Origin: Pseudomonas sp. S30
Lineage (GTDB): Bacteria; Pseudomonadota; Gammaproteobacteria; Pseudomonadales; Pseudomonadaceae
Length of the DNA stretch: 64,000 nucleotides
NCBI RefSeq assembly: GCF_016518545.1
Contig: NZ_JACVTO010000007.1
Span: forward strand, 1 to 64,000
Direction of reading: 5' to 3'
The notes under the pieces are model-generated. The model was not told the DNA's origin and did no database searches. It saw only the letters and a list, made by a program, of their open reading frames with translations. Below, one piece after another: positions 10,858-18,890 of this stretch; within the stretch, counting starts at the first letter, position 1; each line of letters opens with the position of its first letter. Both the position numbers and the translations under genes were made by a program.

Positions 10858-12894
10858 TTGCCCATGACCTTGCGCCAACGTCTGGAAAACCTGCCGGTCG
10901 GGCAGAAATTGCTGGCCGCGCTGCTGGTGTTGCTGATCACCATTTTGCTGGTCGCCAACCTGGCCTTCATCAGCGCGGCGTACTGGATCACCCAGGACAG
11001 CATGACGCCCCAGGCCCTGCAGACCATCGGCCGTCTGGTAGCCAACCCGCAGATCTCCGCCCAGGCCGGCGAGTCCAGCGAGGGCGCCCATGTGTTGCTC
11101 AAGGAACTGGACAGTTATGCACCGCTGCGCGCCGCCGCCGTGTATTCCGGCGAAGGCCGCCTGCTCGCCCAGCTTCAGCATGGCCCGGCGCTGAACATGC
11201 CCAAGCGCGACCGCAACATCGACACGTGGCGCCTGACCGAATTTCGCAACACCCAGCTGATCGCCCTGCCCCGCAGCAGCGGCCCTCCCGCTCACCTGCT
11301 GCTGGTCGCCAGCAGCGAGCTGCCAGTGGCCTTCTACACCGGCACGCTGTCGGCGAGCCTGGCGATCCTGGTGTTCAGCATCCTGCTGTGGATCGTCATC
11401 GCCCGGCAGATCAAGCGCCTGATCACCCAACCGATCAACCGCCTGGAAGAGCTGTCGCGCCAGGTGACTCGCGAGGAAAGCTATGCCCTGCGCGCCCAGC
11501 GCGGCAACGACGACGAGATCGGCAGCCTGGCGGACGCCTTCAACACCATGCTTTCGCGCATCGAGGCCCGCGAGGACCAGCTCAAGCGCGCCCGCGACGA
11601 ATTCCAGGCGGCCTTCGACCAGGCCCAGGGCTTGGCCGAGGAGACGCGCCACACCAACCGCAAGCTGGAGCTGGAGGTGCAGGTGCGCAGCAAGATCGAG
11701 AAAAAGCTCACCGGCTTCCAGAACTACCTCAACAGCATCATCGACTCGATGCCCTCGGCGCTGATCGCCCTGGACGAGCAGCTCTACGTGACGCAGTGGA
11801 ACCAGGAAGCCACGGCACTTTCCGGCACCCCGCTGGATCAGGCCCTGAACCAGCCGATCTTCATCGCCTTCGAACCGCTCAAACCCTTCCTGCCGCAACT
11901 CAGGGACACCGTCCTCAAGCACCAGGTGGTCAAGGTCGATCGAATCACCTGGCCCAAGGACGACGAAGCGCGCCATTACGCCCTGACCTTCTACCCCTTG
12001 ACCGGCGGCGGTGGACGGGGCGTGGTGATCCGCATCGACGACATCACCCAGCGACTGTCACTGGAAGAAATGATGGTGCAGTCGGAAAAGATGCTCTCGG
12101 TCGGGGGGCTGGCCGCTGGCATGGCCCACGAGATCAACAACCCGCTGGGCGCGATCCTGCACAACGTGCAGAACATCCGCCGGCGCCTCTCCCCGGAGTT
12201 GCCGCGCAACCAGCAGCAGGCCGAGGAGCTGGGCATCGACCTCAGTACGGTCAACCGCTACCTGGACAGCCGCGAAGTGCCACAGCTGCTGGAAGGCATT
12301 CGCCAGGCCGGCGCACGTGCCGCCAGGATCGTCACCCACATGCTCAGCTTCAGTCGTCGCAGCGACCGGCAACTGGCGCCTTGTGACCTGCCCGCACTGA
12401 TCGACCAGGCCGTGGACATCGCCGGCAACGACTTCGACCTCACCGTTGGTTTCGACTTCAAGGGCCAGGCCATCGTCCGTCAGTTCGACCCCGACTTAGG
12501 CCCGGTCCCGTGCACCGCCAACGAACTGGAACAGGTGCTGCTCAATCTGCTGAAGAACGCGGCCCAGGCCATTCACCAGCGTCCCGCGCCAAGCGAGCCC
12601 GGGCGCATCGTCCTGCGCACGCGGCTCAACCCGCCCTGGGCGGAGATCCAGGTGGAGGACAATGGCGTCGGCATGCCCGAGTCGGTGCGCAAGCGCACCT
12701 TCGAACCCTTCTTCACCACCAAGGAGATCGGCCAGGGCACGGGCCTGGGACTCTCGGTGTCCTACTTCATCATCACCGACAATCACAAAGGGCAGATGGA
12801 GGTGCACTCGACACCCGGCCAGGGCACGTGCTTCACCCTGCGCCTGCCCTTGAGCCAGACCAGCGCACCGCGCTCCCAGCACCTGGAGACCTGA
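10858..12894 (+). CDS. Orphan membrane sensor histidine kinase (HAMP-PAS-HisKA-HATPase)
   Basis: A 678-residue inner-membrane sensor. TM1 (about 18-40) is followed by a periplasmic region of roughly 120 residues, TM2 (about 165-185), HAMP, a coiled coil (about 235-285), a PAS domain (about 290-405), the dimerisation domain with phospho-acceptor His at about 424 ([11 protein letters not shown]) and an ATPase domain (N box near 555, then DNGVGM and GTGLGLS). The start is taken as TTG at 10858 because ACGGA lies 7 bp upstream; ATG at 10864 is the alternative. No response regulator is adjacent, so its partner and signal are unknown. The next gene starts one base after its stop. Confidence 0.88.
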   Translation: MPMTLRQRLENLPVGQKLLAALLVLLITILLVANLAFISAAYWITQDSMTPQALQTIGRLVANPQISAQAGESSEGAHVLLKELDSYAPLRAAAVYSGEGRLLAQLQHGPALNMPKRDRNIDTWRLTEFRNTQLIALPRSSGPPAHLLLVASSELPVAFYTGTLSASLAILVFSILLWIVIARQIKRLITQPINRLEELSRQVTREESYALRAQRGNDDEIGSLADAFNTMLSRIEAREDQLKRARDEFQAAFDQAQGLAEETRHTNRKLELEVQVRSKIEKKLTGFQNYLNSIIDSMPSALIALDEQLYVTQWNQEATALSGTPLDQALNQPIFIAFEPLKPFLPQLRDTVLKHQVVKVDRITWPKDDEARHYALTFYPLTGGGGRGVVIRIDDITQRLSLEEMMVQSEKMLSVGGLAAGMAHEINNPLGAILHNVQNIRRRLSPELPRNQQQAEELGIDLSTVNRYLDSREVPQLLEGIRQAGARAARIVTHMLSFSRRSDRQLAPCDLPALIDQAVDIAGNDFDLTVGFDFKGQAIVRQFDPDLGPVPCTANELEQVLLNLLKNAAQAIHQRPAPSEPGRIVLRTRLNPPWAEIQVEDNGVGMPESVRKRTFEPFFTTKEIGQGTGLGLSVSYFIITDNHKGQMEVHSTPGQGTCFTLRLPLSQTSAPRSQHLET

Positions 12895-12895
12895 C

Positions 12896-13471
12896 ATGGG
12901 CTATCGGCTGTCGAAAATCTACACCCGCACCGGCGACAAGGGCGAAACCGGCCTGGGCGACGGGCGCCGGGTGCCCAAGGACCATCCGCGCGTGGAAGCC
13001 ATCGGCGAAGTGGACATGCTCAACAGTCAACTGGGGCTGCTGCTCGCGGGGCTGGCCGAGCACGGCCTGGATGAGCTGAGCGAGGTACTGGCGCCCTGTC
13101 AGCATCGCCTGTTCGATCTCGGTGGCGAGCTGGCGATGCCCAGCTACCAGGCACTGGACCGCGCCGAGGTGGAGCGGCTGGAGGCGGTCATCGACCGCTG
13201 GAACGACGAACTCGGCCCCCTCGAGAATTTCATCCTGCCCAGCGGCTCGGCACTGGTGGCCCAGGCGCACGTCTGTCGCGCCCAGGCTCGGGGTGCCGAA
13301 CGGCGCTGCCAGCAGCTCAATGCGCTGGAACCCCTCGAAGGTGTCGGACTGGCCTACATCAACCGCCTGTCGGACCTGCTGTTCGTGGCGGCACGGATCA
13401 TCGGCCGACGCCAGGGCGTGGCCGAGGTGCTGTGGCAGGCAGCACCCAGACCGGGCGACGCGGGCCGTTAG
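12896..13471 (+). CDS. Cob(I)alamin adenosyltransferase, PduO type
   Basis: Transfers the 5'-deoxyadenosyl group of ATP to cob(I)alamin to make adenosylcobalamin. The 191-residue protein opens with the PduO ATP-binding signature YTRTGDKGETGLGDGRRV (about 9-26). It also has the helix AIGEVDMLNSQLGL and the C-terminal YINRLSDLLFVAAR motif. It starts one base beyond the kinase stop codon, so the two are translationally linked, but I see no functional reason for the pairing. The last residues (RPGDAGR) are a hydrophilic tail. Confidence 0.93.
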   Translation: MGYRLSKIYTRTGDKGETGLGDGRRVPKDHPRVEAIGEVDMLNSQLGLLLAGLAEHGLDELSEVLAPCQHRLFDLGGELAMPSYQALDRAEVERLEAVIDRWNDELGPLENFILPSGSALVAQAHVCRAQARGAERRCQQLNALEPLEGVGLAYINRLSDLLFVAARIIGRRQGVAEVLWQAAPRPGDAGR

Positions 13472-13502
13472 CGGCCTGTCAGGCAGAACCCTGCGCGCGC
13501 CG

Positions 13503-13820
13503 TCACTCGACCGCCTGGAGCATCTGCACGTCCAGCGGCGCCGCCAGCCAGGGTTCGGCCAGTTGCATGAAGTGCTGGAAGTGGGCCGAGCCTATGTGCG
13601 TCTGTAGCGCGTCGTCGCCGTGCCACAGCTCGTAGACGACCAAGGTCGCAGGATCGTCGCGCTGCACATGCAGCTCGTAGCGCACGCATCCGGGTTCCTG
13701 CCGCGAGGCCTCGGCCACCACCTTGAGCGCTTCGAGCAATTCCCCCTCCTTGCCTGGGATGGCGCGCAGGGTGGCGATCACCGGGAGCAGGTTCGAGGGC
13801 GAGCGTCGATCGTTCATCAT
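13503..13820 (-). CDS. Antibiotic biosynthesis monooxygenase (ABM) fold protein
   Basis: A 105-residue dimeric alpha/beta-barrel protein of the YgiN/ABM type. It contains IATLRAIPGKEGELLEALK near the N-terminus, PGCVRYELHVQRDDP in the middle, and the family-typical pattern VYELWHGDDALQTHIGSAHFQHF. Such cofactor-free proteins act as quinol or aromatic monooxygenases or as small detoxifying enzymes. ATG at 13820 has GGAG 5 bp upstream. It lies 31 bp downstream of a quinone oxidoreductase, probably in the same operon, which suggests joint handling of quinone-like compounds. Confidence 0.83.
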   Translation of the reverse strand: MMNDRRSPSNLLPVIATLRAIPGKEGELLEALKVVAEASRQEPGCVRYELHVQRDDPATLVVYELWHGDDALQTHIGSAHFQHFMQLAEPWLAAPLDVQMLQAVE

Positions 13821-13851
13821 GGGTTCTCCAGTACTGAGTGGGCTCAAGCGT

Positions 13852-14844
13852 TCATCGAGCGATGACGACCTTGCCGATCGCCCTCGCCGACTGCAGCCGC
13901 TCGTGCGCCGCTGCCACGCCTTCAGGCGTGAATGGGTGGCACTGGTCGAGCAACGGCGTGATCGCACCGGCATCGACCAGCACCGCGATACGGCGAAGTA
14001 TATCGCCATGGTGCGCCCGATCGATGCCATGGATGATCTGGATCGGCATGAACACCAGGTCGAGCTTCAGGCCCTTGAAATGCATCTCGCTGAGGTCGTA
14101 GGTGTCGTAGCCGATGATCGACACGACATGGCCCTTGAGCCGCGCAGCGCTGAGGGAGTTGAGCAGCGACACCCCACCCACCGTGTCGAAGACCGTATCG
14201 AAGCCGGCCCCTTCGGTGATGCGCGCACTGTACTGCTGGGGCGTTTCCTGAGGGTACAGCGCCACATGATCGGCACCCAGCTCGCGCACCAGGCGCGCTT
14301 TTTCGTCGGTGGACACGGTCGTGCTGACCGTCGCGCCCATGGCCTTGGCCAGCTGGATGGCGAGATGTCCTACCCCGCCTGTGCCGCCCTGAATCAGCAC
14401 ATGATCGGCAGGCCGAATACGGGCACGATCGACCAGTGCTTCCCAGGCCGTGATGGACACCAGTGGCAGCGCCGCTGCCTGGGCGAACGACGCCGAGCGC
14501 GGCTTGTGCGCGATCAGGTCCGCGTCGGCGAGCATGTAGTCGGCCAGCGCCCCCGGCAACCCGGCCACGCCCCCGGCGCAGCCATAGACCTCATCGCCCT
14601 CCTGGAAACGCGTAACACCCTCGCCCACAGCCTTGACCACTCCTGCCACGTCCAGATGCAAGATCGCAGGGTACGTGAGCCCGGCCGTGCCCTCGCTGCC
14701 CTCACGGATCTTGGTATCGACCGGGTTGACGCTGGTGGCCTTGACTTCGATCAGCACATGACCCGCCTGGATCAGCGGCGTGGGCACTTGTGCCGCTTCG
14801 AAAACCTCAGGGCCGCCGTGGCGATTGATCACGATAGCTTGCAT
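13852..14844 (-). CDS. Zinc-independent quinone oxidoreductase / MDR family NADPH reductase
   Basis: A 330-residue medium-chain dehydrogenase. It has a GroES-like N-terminal domain (MQAIVINRHGGPEVFEAAQVP) and a Rossmann domain with VLIQGGTGGVGHLAIQLAK (about residues 140-158). The zinc-binding Cys/His set of alcohol dehydrogenases is absent, as in QOR/Zta1 proteins that reduce quinones or enones with NADPH. ATG at 14844 has GGAG 6 bp upstream. It is divergent from a LysR regulator (69 bp between starts) and leads a probable two-gene operon with the ABM protein. Confidence 0.88.
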   Translation of the reverse strand: MQAIVINRHGGPEVFEAAQVPTPLIQAGHVLIEVKATSVNPVDTKIREGSEGTAGLTYPAILHLDVAGVVKAVGEGVTRFQEGDEVYGCAGGVAGLPGALADYMLADADLIAHKPRSASFAQAAALPLVSITAWEALVDRARIRPADHVLIQGGTGGVGHLAIQLAKAMGATVSTTVSTDEKARLVRELGADHVALYPQETPQQYSARITEGAGFDTVFDTVGGVSLLNSLSAARLKGHVVSIIGYDTYDLSEMHFKGLKLDLVFMPIQIIHGIDRAHHGDILRRIAVLVDAGAITPLLDQCHPFTPEGVAAAHERLQSARAIGKVVIAR

Positions 14845-14912
14845 GTCACGCTCCATAGTCAAAAAGGATGCTGGAAAAATTATCATCAAGCAGTCAGATC
14901 GAATAGGCGATA

Positions 14913-15842
14913 ATGGTTGCGACTTTAGGTCCTGAAGGTTGGCAATCCGTGTTCGATTCTCTCGAAGAGTTGCGCTTTTTTGCACAGGTCTATGCCTCTG
15001 GCTCGATCAGGTCGGCTGCCGACAGCCTAGGCATCACCCCCGCAGGCGGCAGCAAGCGGCTGCAGAACCTGGAAAATCGCATCGGCAGGCGGCTGTTCAA
15101 CCGTACCACTCGCCAGCTCAGCCCGACCCCTTACGCCGAAAAATTCTACCCGCACGTCGCAGCCATCCTGGCCAGCGTGGAGGCAGCCCAGCATGCATTG
15201 GGCGACAGTGCAGAGATCAGCGGCAGAATTCGCCTCACGTCATCGGCCACCTTCGCGGGGCAGTATCTGTCTGACGTGATCAGCAGTTACATGCGTCGCT
15301 ATCCGGCCGTCTCCCTCGAACTGGATCTGACGGACCGGGTCGTGGATCTGGTCGCCGAGGGCGTGGACCTGGCGATCCGCTATGGGGCACTGGAAGACTC
15401 CACGCTCATCGCCCAACTGATCGCGCCCTGCCGACGGCTGGTATGCGCCTCACCCGACTACTGGCGACAGCACGGCCTGCCAGACTCGCCGGAAGACCTG
15501 AAGCGACACGCGGCCTTGCTGATCGGCGGGCAAGACCGTTGGCAATTCGCCCTCGGGGCGCAGCGGCAGACGGTGCGGGTCAGCGGTCACTTCACCTCGA
15601 GCATGGGCGAAATGGTCAGGCAGATGGCGCTCGACGGCCACGGCATGGCCCTGCTCGCCGATTGGCACATCGCCCAGGACCTGCGCGCCGGGCGTCTGGT
15701 CGAAGCACTGCCGCAGTGGCAGGTGGAACCGCCGATCGGATTGTTCGCGGTCTATCCCTCCCGAGATAACCAGTCACCTGCGGTGAGGTGCTTCATTGCC
15801 CATTTGAAGGAACAGATTGAAATCAGCCCACTGGTTCAGTAG
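14913..15842 (+). CDS. LysR family transcriptional regulator
   Basis: A 309-residue DNA-binding regulator. The winged helix-turn-helix is near the N-terminus (LEELRFFAQVYASGSIRSAADSLGITPAGGSKRLQNLENRIG split across about 17-60; key residues AADSL, S/R-rich recognition helix). The effector domain follows (RIRLTSSATFAGQYL at about 105). It is divergent from the quinone oxidoreductase gene and so probably controls it. The start ATG at 14913 has AGG 5 bp upstream; GTG at 14949 is an alternative that would shorten the protein by 12 residues. ATTATC (14879-14884) and GATAAT (14909-14914) form an inverted pair in the shared promoter region. Confidence 0.88.
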   Translation: MVATLGPEGWQSVFDSLEELRFFAQVYASGSIRSAADSLGITPAGGSKRLQNLENRIGRRLFNRTTRQLSPTPYAEKFYPHVAAILASVEAAQHALGDSAEISGRIRLTSSATFAGQYLSDVISSYMRRYPAVSLELDLTDRVVDLVAEGVDLAIRYGALEDSTLIAQLIAPCRRLVCASPDYWRQHGLPDSPEDLKRHAALLIGGQDRWQFALGAQRQTVRVSGHFTSSMGEMVRQMALDGHGMALLADWHIAQDLRAGRLVEALPQWQVEPPIGLFAVYPSRDNQSPAVRCFIAHLKEQIEISPLVQ

Positions 15843-15887
15843 CGATGCTAACGGCACGGGGGAGCGCGACGACGAGAGCCCCCTGAT

Positions 15888-16826
15888 TCATCCCCAGAAC
15901 GCACGAATACCTGCCACGCCCTGGGCACCGATCGCCCAGGCACGCGTGCGGTCGTCCGGCCCGACGCCACCCAGCACATACACGGGCTGTTCGAAACCGG
16001 CGATCAAACGTTGCGCCTCGTCCCAGCCGATCGGTGTGGCCTCCGGATGCGTGAGGGTAGGCTGAACCGGCGACAGGGTCACGAAATCCACGCCCATCTG
16101 CTGCGCCAGGGCGAGCTCCTCGGCCCCGTGACAGGACGCTGCCAACCAGCGCTCCTTGGGAAACGGGCGCCCCTTGGCGGCATACTTGCGCAACTGCGCC
16201 GCGGTCAGGTGCCAGCCGGCCGAGGGGAAATCGCCCAGCCACTCCAGGGGCCCTTTGAGCATCAGCTGCGCCTTGCCCGCGCACAGGCCCACCGCGTCAA
16301 CCGCCACATCGCGGTACTGGGGGTCGTACATGTCCGGCGCACGCAACTGGATCAGGCGGATGCCGGCAGCGACGGCCTGCTGGATACCGCGCAGCAACTG
16401 CGGGGTGTCGAGGCCTTCCGGGGTGATCAGATAGCTGTCGGGCAACCGCGCGGCGGCCACGATCGGCTTGTTGGCTTCGGGAAATGCGTATTCTGGCAGG
16501 TCCCGCGGGGCCACCCAGGCCAGCGGTTGACCCTCCGCACCGTGGGGCTGCCCGGAGAATGCAGTCACCTCGCGCACCTCGAGCAGCACCTGCTTGTCCG
16601 GATAGTCATGGCTGACCTGGATCAGTGGCCGCGAGGCGCGGACCTCGATGCCCAGCTCCTCGCGCAGTTCACGGGCCAGCGCCGCCTCGACCCCCTCGCC
16701 CGCCTCGACCTTGCCACCGGGAAACTCCCACAGGCCGCCCTGGTGCTGGGTCTGGGCCCGACGGGCGATCAGGATCTGCCCGTCATCGCCGCGAATCACC
16801 GCAGCTGCCACATGCACGCGCTTCAT
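15888..16826 (-). CDS. Nudix hydrolase fused to a thiamine phosphate synthase-like domain
   Basis: A 312-residue bifunctional-looking protein. Residues 1-130 are a MutT-type Nudix domain. Its Nudix box runs from GGKVEAGEG to RELREELGI (about 37-60) with all catalytic Glu residues, as in 8-oxo-dGTP pyrophosphatase. Residues 140-312 are a TenI/ThiE-like TIM barrel (LIQLRAPDMYDP, WHLTAAQL, DFVTLSPVQPT, VYVLGGVGPDD). The canonical pyrophosphate loop of ThiE is not evident, so the second activity is doubtful. The start ATG is preceded by GGAGGG and overlaps the stop of the upstream transferase gene (ATGA). The fusion is known in pseudomonads. Confidence 0.88.
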   Translation of the reverse strand: MKRVHVAAAVIRGDDGQILIARRAQTQHQGGLWEFPGGKVEAGEGVEAALARELREELGIEVRASRPLIQVSHDYPDKQVLLEVREVTAFSGQPHGAEGQPLAWVAPRDLPEYAFPEANKPIVAAARLPDSYLITPEGLDTPQLLRGIQQAVAAGIRLIQLRAPDMYDPQYRDVAVDAVGLCAGKAQLMLKGPLEWLGDFPSAGWHLTAAQLRKYAAKGRPFPKERWLAASCHGAEELALAQQMGVDFVTLSPVQPTLTHPEATPIGWDEAQRLIAGFEQPVYVLGGVGPDDRTRAWAIGAQGVAGIRAFWG

Positions 16827-17455
16827 GCTACACCCTCCGCCAGGCCGGCTCGCTGCCAGGCCTGGAACGCAGGCCAGCGATAGATCGTCTCGACATAAGC
16901 AGCGGCAGCCGGCGGCAGCGCCACGCGATAGGTCCGCAAACGCACCGCAACGGGGGCGAAGAACGCATCGGCCAGGGTTGGCCGCCCGAACAGGAAGGGA
17001 CCGTTGTCCTTGGCCACCAGGCTGCACTCGGACCACAACGCCAGGATGCGATCGATGTCGATCTGCACCTCCAGCGGCAGGCTATCCAGCGCCTGGTCGC
17101 GGCACAGGTCGAACGGCATCGCCTCGCGCAGCGCGGCGAAACCGCTGTGCATCTGCGCGCAGGCCGAGCGCGCCTGGGCCCGTGCCGCCACATCCGCAGG
17201 CCAGAGCTGCGCCTGGGGGTGCTGGTCGTTGAGGTACTCGGCGATGGCCAGGGAGTCGGCGATCATGCCGTGCCCGGTCTGCAGCAGTGGCACCTTGCCG
17301 CTGGCCGAGTAGGCGAGGATACGCTGGCGCGTGTCGGGACGCTTGAGCCGCACCAGGGTTTCATCGTATGAAACGCCGGCCAGCTCCAGCGCCAGCGCGC
17401 CACGCAGCGACCAGGAGGAGTATCGCTTGTCGCCGATGATCAGGTGATAGTTCAT
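16823..17455 (-). CDS. Glutathione S-transferase family protein
   Basis: A 210-residue cytosolic GST-fold protein. It has an N-terminal thioredoxin-like domain (MNYHLIIGDKRYSSWSLRG, with Ser residues at the expected GSH-activating position, about 12-15) and a conserved SGKVPLLQTGHGMIADSLAIAEYL segment (split, about 51-74) that forms the glutathione site. An all-helical C-terminal domain carries the folding motif PTLADAFFAPV. ATG at 17455 has GGAG 7 bp upstream. It overlaps the Nudix-TPS gene by 4 bp, so the two are co-translated. The substrate is unknown. Confidence 0.88.
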   Translation of the reverse strand: MNYHLIIGDKRYSSWSLRGALALELAGVSYDETLVRLKRPDTRQRILAYSASGKVPLLQTGHGMIADSLAIAEYLNDQHPQAQLWPADVAARAQARSACAQMHSGFAALREAMPFDLCRDQALDSLPLEVQIDIDRILALWSECSLVAKDNGPFLFGRPTLADAFFAPVAVRLRTYRVALPPAAAAYVETIYRWPAFQAWQRAGLAEGVA

Positions 17456-17507
17456 GGGTCGGCTCCATCGATCGGGAAGACGGGGCCGCCGCGCAGCCCC
17501 GGAGGTA

Positions 17508-18725
17508 TCAGGTACGGTATTCGGCGTTGATCTTGACGTACTCGTGGGAGAGGTCGGTGGTCCAGATCGTTTCGCTGCAGGCACCACGGCCCAGCTCGAT
17601 ACGAATGGTGATCTCCTCCTGCGCCATCACCGCCGAGCCCTGCTCCTCGGTGTAGCTCGGGCTGCGCCCACCCTGGCTGGCGATGCACACCTGGCCCAGG
17701 TACACGTCGATCAGGCCGACGTCCAGCTGCGGCACGCCGGCGCGGCCGACTGCGGCGAGGATCCGCCCCCAGTTGGGATCGGAGGCGAACAGCGCGGTCT
17801 TGATCAGTGGCGAGTGGGCCACGGCGTAGCCGACGTCCAGACACTCCTGGTGATTGCCGCCGCCGTTGACCTGCACGGTGACGAACTTGGTCGCGCCCTC
17901 ACCGTCGCGGACGATTGCCTGGGCCACCTCCATGCACACCTCGAACACCGCCTGCTTGAGCGCCTCGAACAACGCACCGCTGGCCTGGGTGACCTCGGGC
18001 AGGTCGGCCTTGCCGGTGGCGATCAGCATGCAGCAGTCGTTGGTGGAGGTATCGCCATCGATGGTGATGCGGTTGAACGACTTGTTGGCACCGTCGAGGA
18101 TCAGATCCTTGAGCACGGCCGGGGCGACCTTGGCGTCGGTGGCGATGTAGCCGAGCATGGTCGCCATGTTCGGGCGAATCATGCCGGCGCCCTTGCTGAT
18201 GCCGGTGACGGTCACGGTCACGCCATCGTGCTGGAACTGGCGGCTGGCGCCTTTGGGCAGGGTATCGGTGGTCATGATGCCGGTGGCCGCTTCTGCCCAG
18301 TGATCCTCGGACAGGTCGTCCAGGGCAGCCTGCAGAGCGCCCTCGATCTTCTCGACCGGCAGAGGCTCGCCGATCACCCCGGTGGAGAACGGCAGCACCG
18401 ACTCGGCAGGTACGCCGGTCAGCTCCGCCAGCCTGGCGCAGGTCCGCTCGGCCGCCGCCAGGCCCGGGGCTCCGGTGCCGGCATTGGCGTTGCCAGTGTT
18501 GGTCAGCAGGTAGCGCACGCTACCCTGCACGCGCTGCTTGGACAGGATCACCGGGGCCGCGCAAAAGGCGTTGAGGGTGAACACGCCCGCCACGCTGGAG
18601 CCCTCGGCGCAGCGCATGACCACCACGTCCTTGCGACCCGGGCGCTTGATGCCGGCAGACGCGATGCCGAGTTCGAAACCGGGCACTGGGTGCAGGGTGG
18701 GCAAAGGACCAAGACCAACAGCCAT
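17508..18725 (-). CDS. argJ: Bifunctional glutamate N-acetyltransferase / amino-acid acetyltransferase ArgJ
   Basis: Cyclic arginine pathway enzyme. It transfers acetyl from N-acetylornithine to glutamate and can also use acetyl-CoA. The 405-residue precursor cleaves itself at the Ala-Thr bond in [13 protein letters not shown] (about residues 188-200), with Thr becoming the nucleophile. KGAGMI precedes that site, and the oxyanion region [15 protein letters not shown] [12 protein letters not shown] is present. It ends INAEYRT, as in other ArgJ. It lies downstream of secA, 165 bp away, and ahead of the GST gene in the same direction. Confidence 0.96.
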   Translation of the reverse strand: MAVGLGPLPTLHPVPGFELGIASAGIKRPGRKDVVVMRCAEGSSVAGVFTLNAFCAAPVILSKQRVQGSVRYLLTNTGNANAGTGAPGLAAAERTCARLAELTGVPAESVLPFSTGVIGEPLPVEKIEGALQAALDDLSEDHWAEAATGIMTTDTLPKGASRQFQHDGVTVTVTGISKGAGMIRPNMATMLGYIATDAKVAPAVLKDLILDGANKSFNRITIDGDTSTNDCCMLIATGKADLPEVTQASGALFEALKQAVFEVCMEVAQAIVRDGEGATKFVTVQVNGGGNHQECLDVGYAVAHSPLIKTALFASDPNWGRILAAVGRAGVPQLDVGLIDVYLGQVCIASQGGRSPSYTEEQGSAVMAQEEITIRIELGRGACSETIWTTDLSHEYVKINAEYRT

Positions 18726-18837
18726 TAGAGCGCTCCTAGAAAATACGGTTGAGATCCGCTGAAGAGGGGCTGCTACGCGCCCCAGTGCGAGGCGTACTGC
18801 ACTGTCCGCATGCGTCCAGTGAAGCCCGCTGGTGTCG

Positions 18838-18860
18838 AAAGGGCCGCAAAGCGGCCCCTG
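18838..18860 (-). terminator. Hairpin downstream of secA
   Basis: GGGCCGC (18841-18847) and GCGGCCC (18851-18857) form a 7-bp stem with an AAA loop. On the minus strand it is followed by TTTCGAC, a short U-tract, between the secA stop and argJ. Confidence 0.55.
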
Positions 18861-18890
18861 GATGCATCACGATACAGCAATCGGCTCAGA

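Noticed and set aside
14849..14914. Classical T-N11-A LysR box in the qor/LysR intergenic region
   Set aside because: The best inverted pair, ATTATC...GATAAT, is too widely spaced for a standard LysR site; I only mention it.
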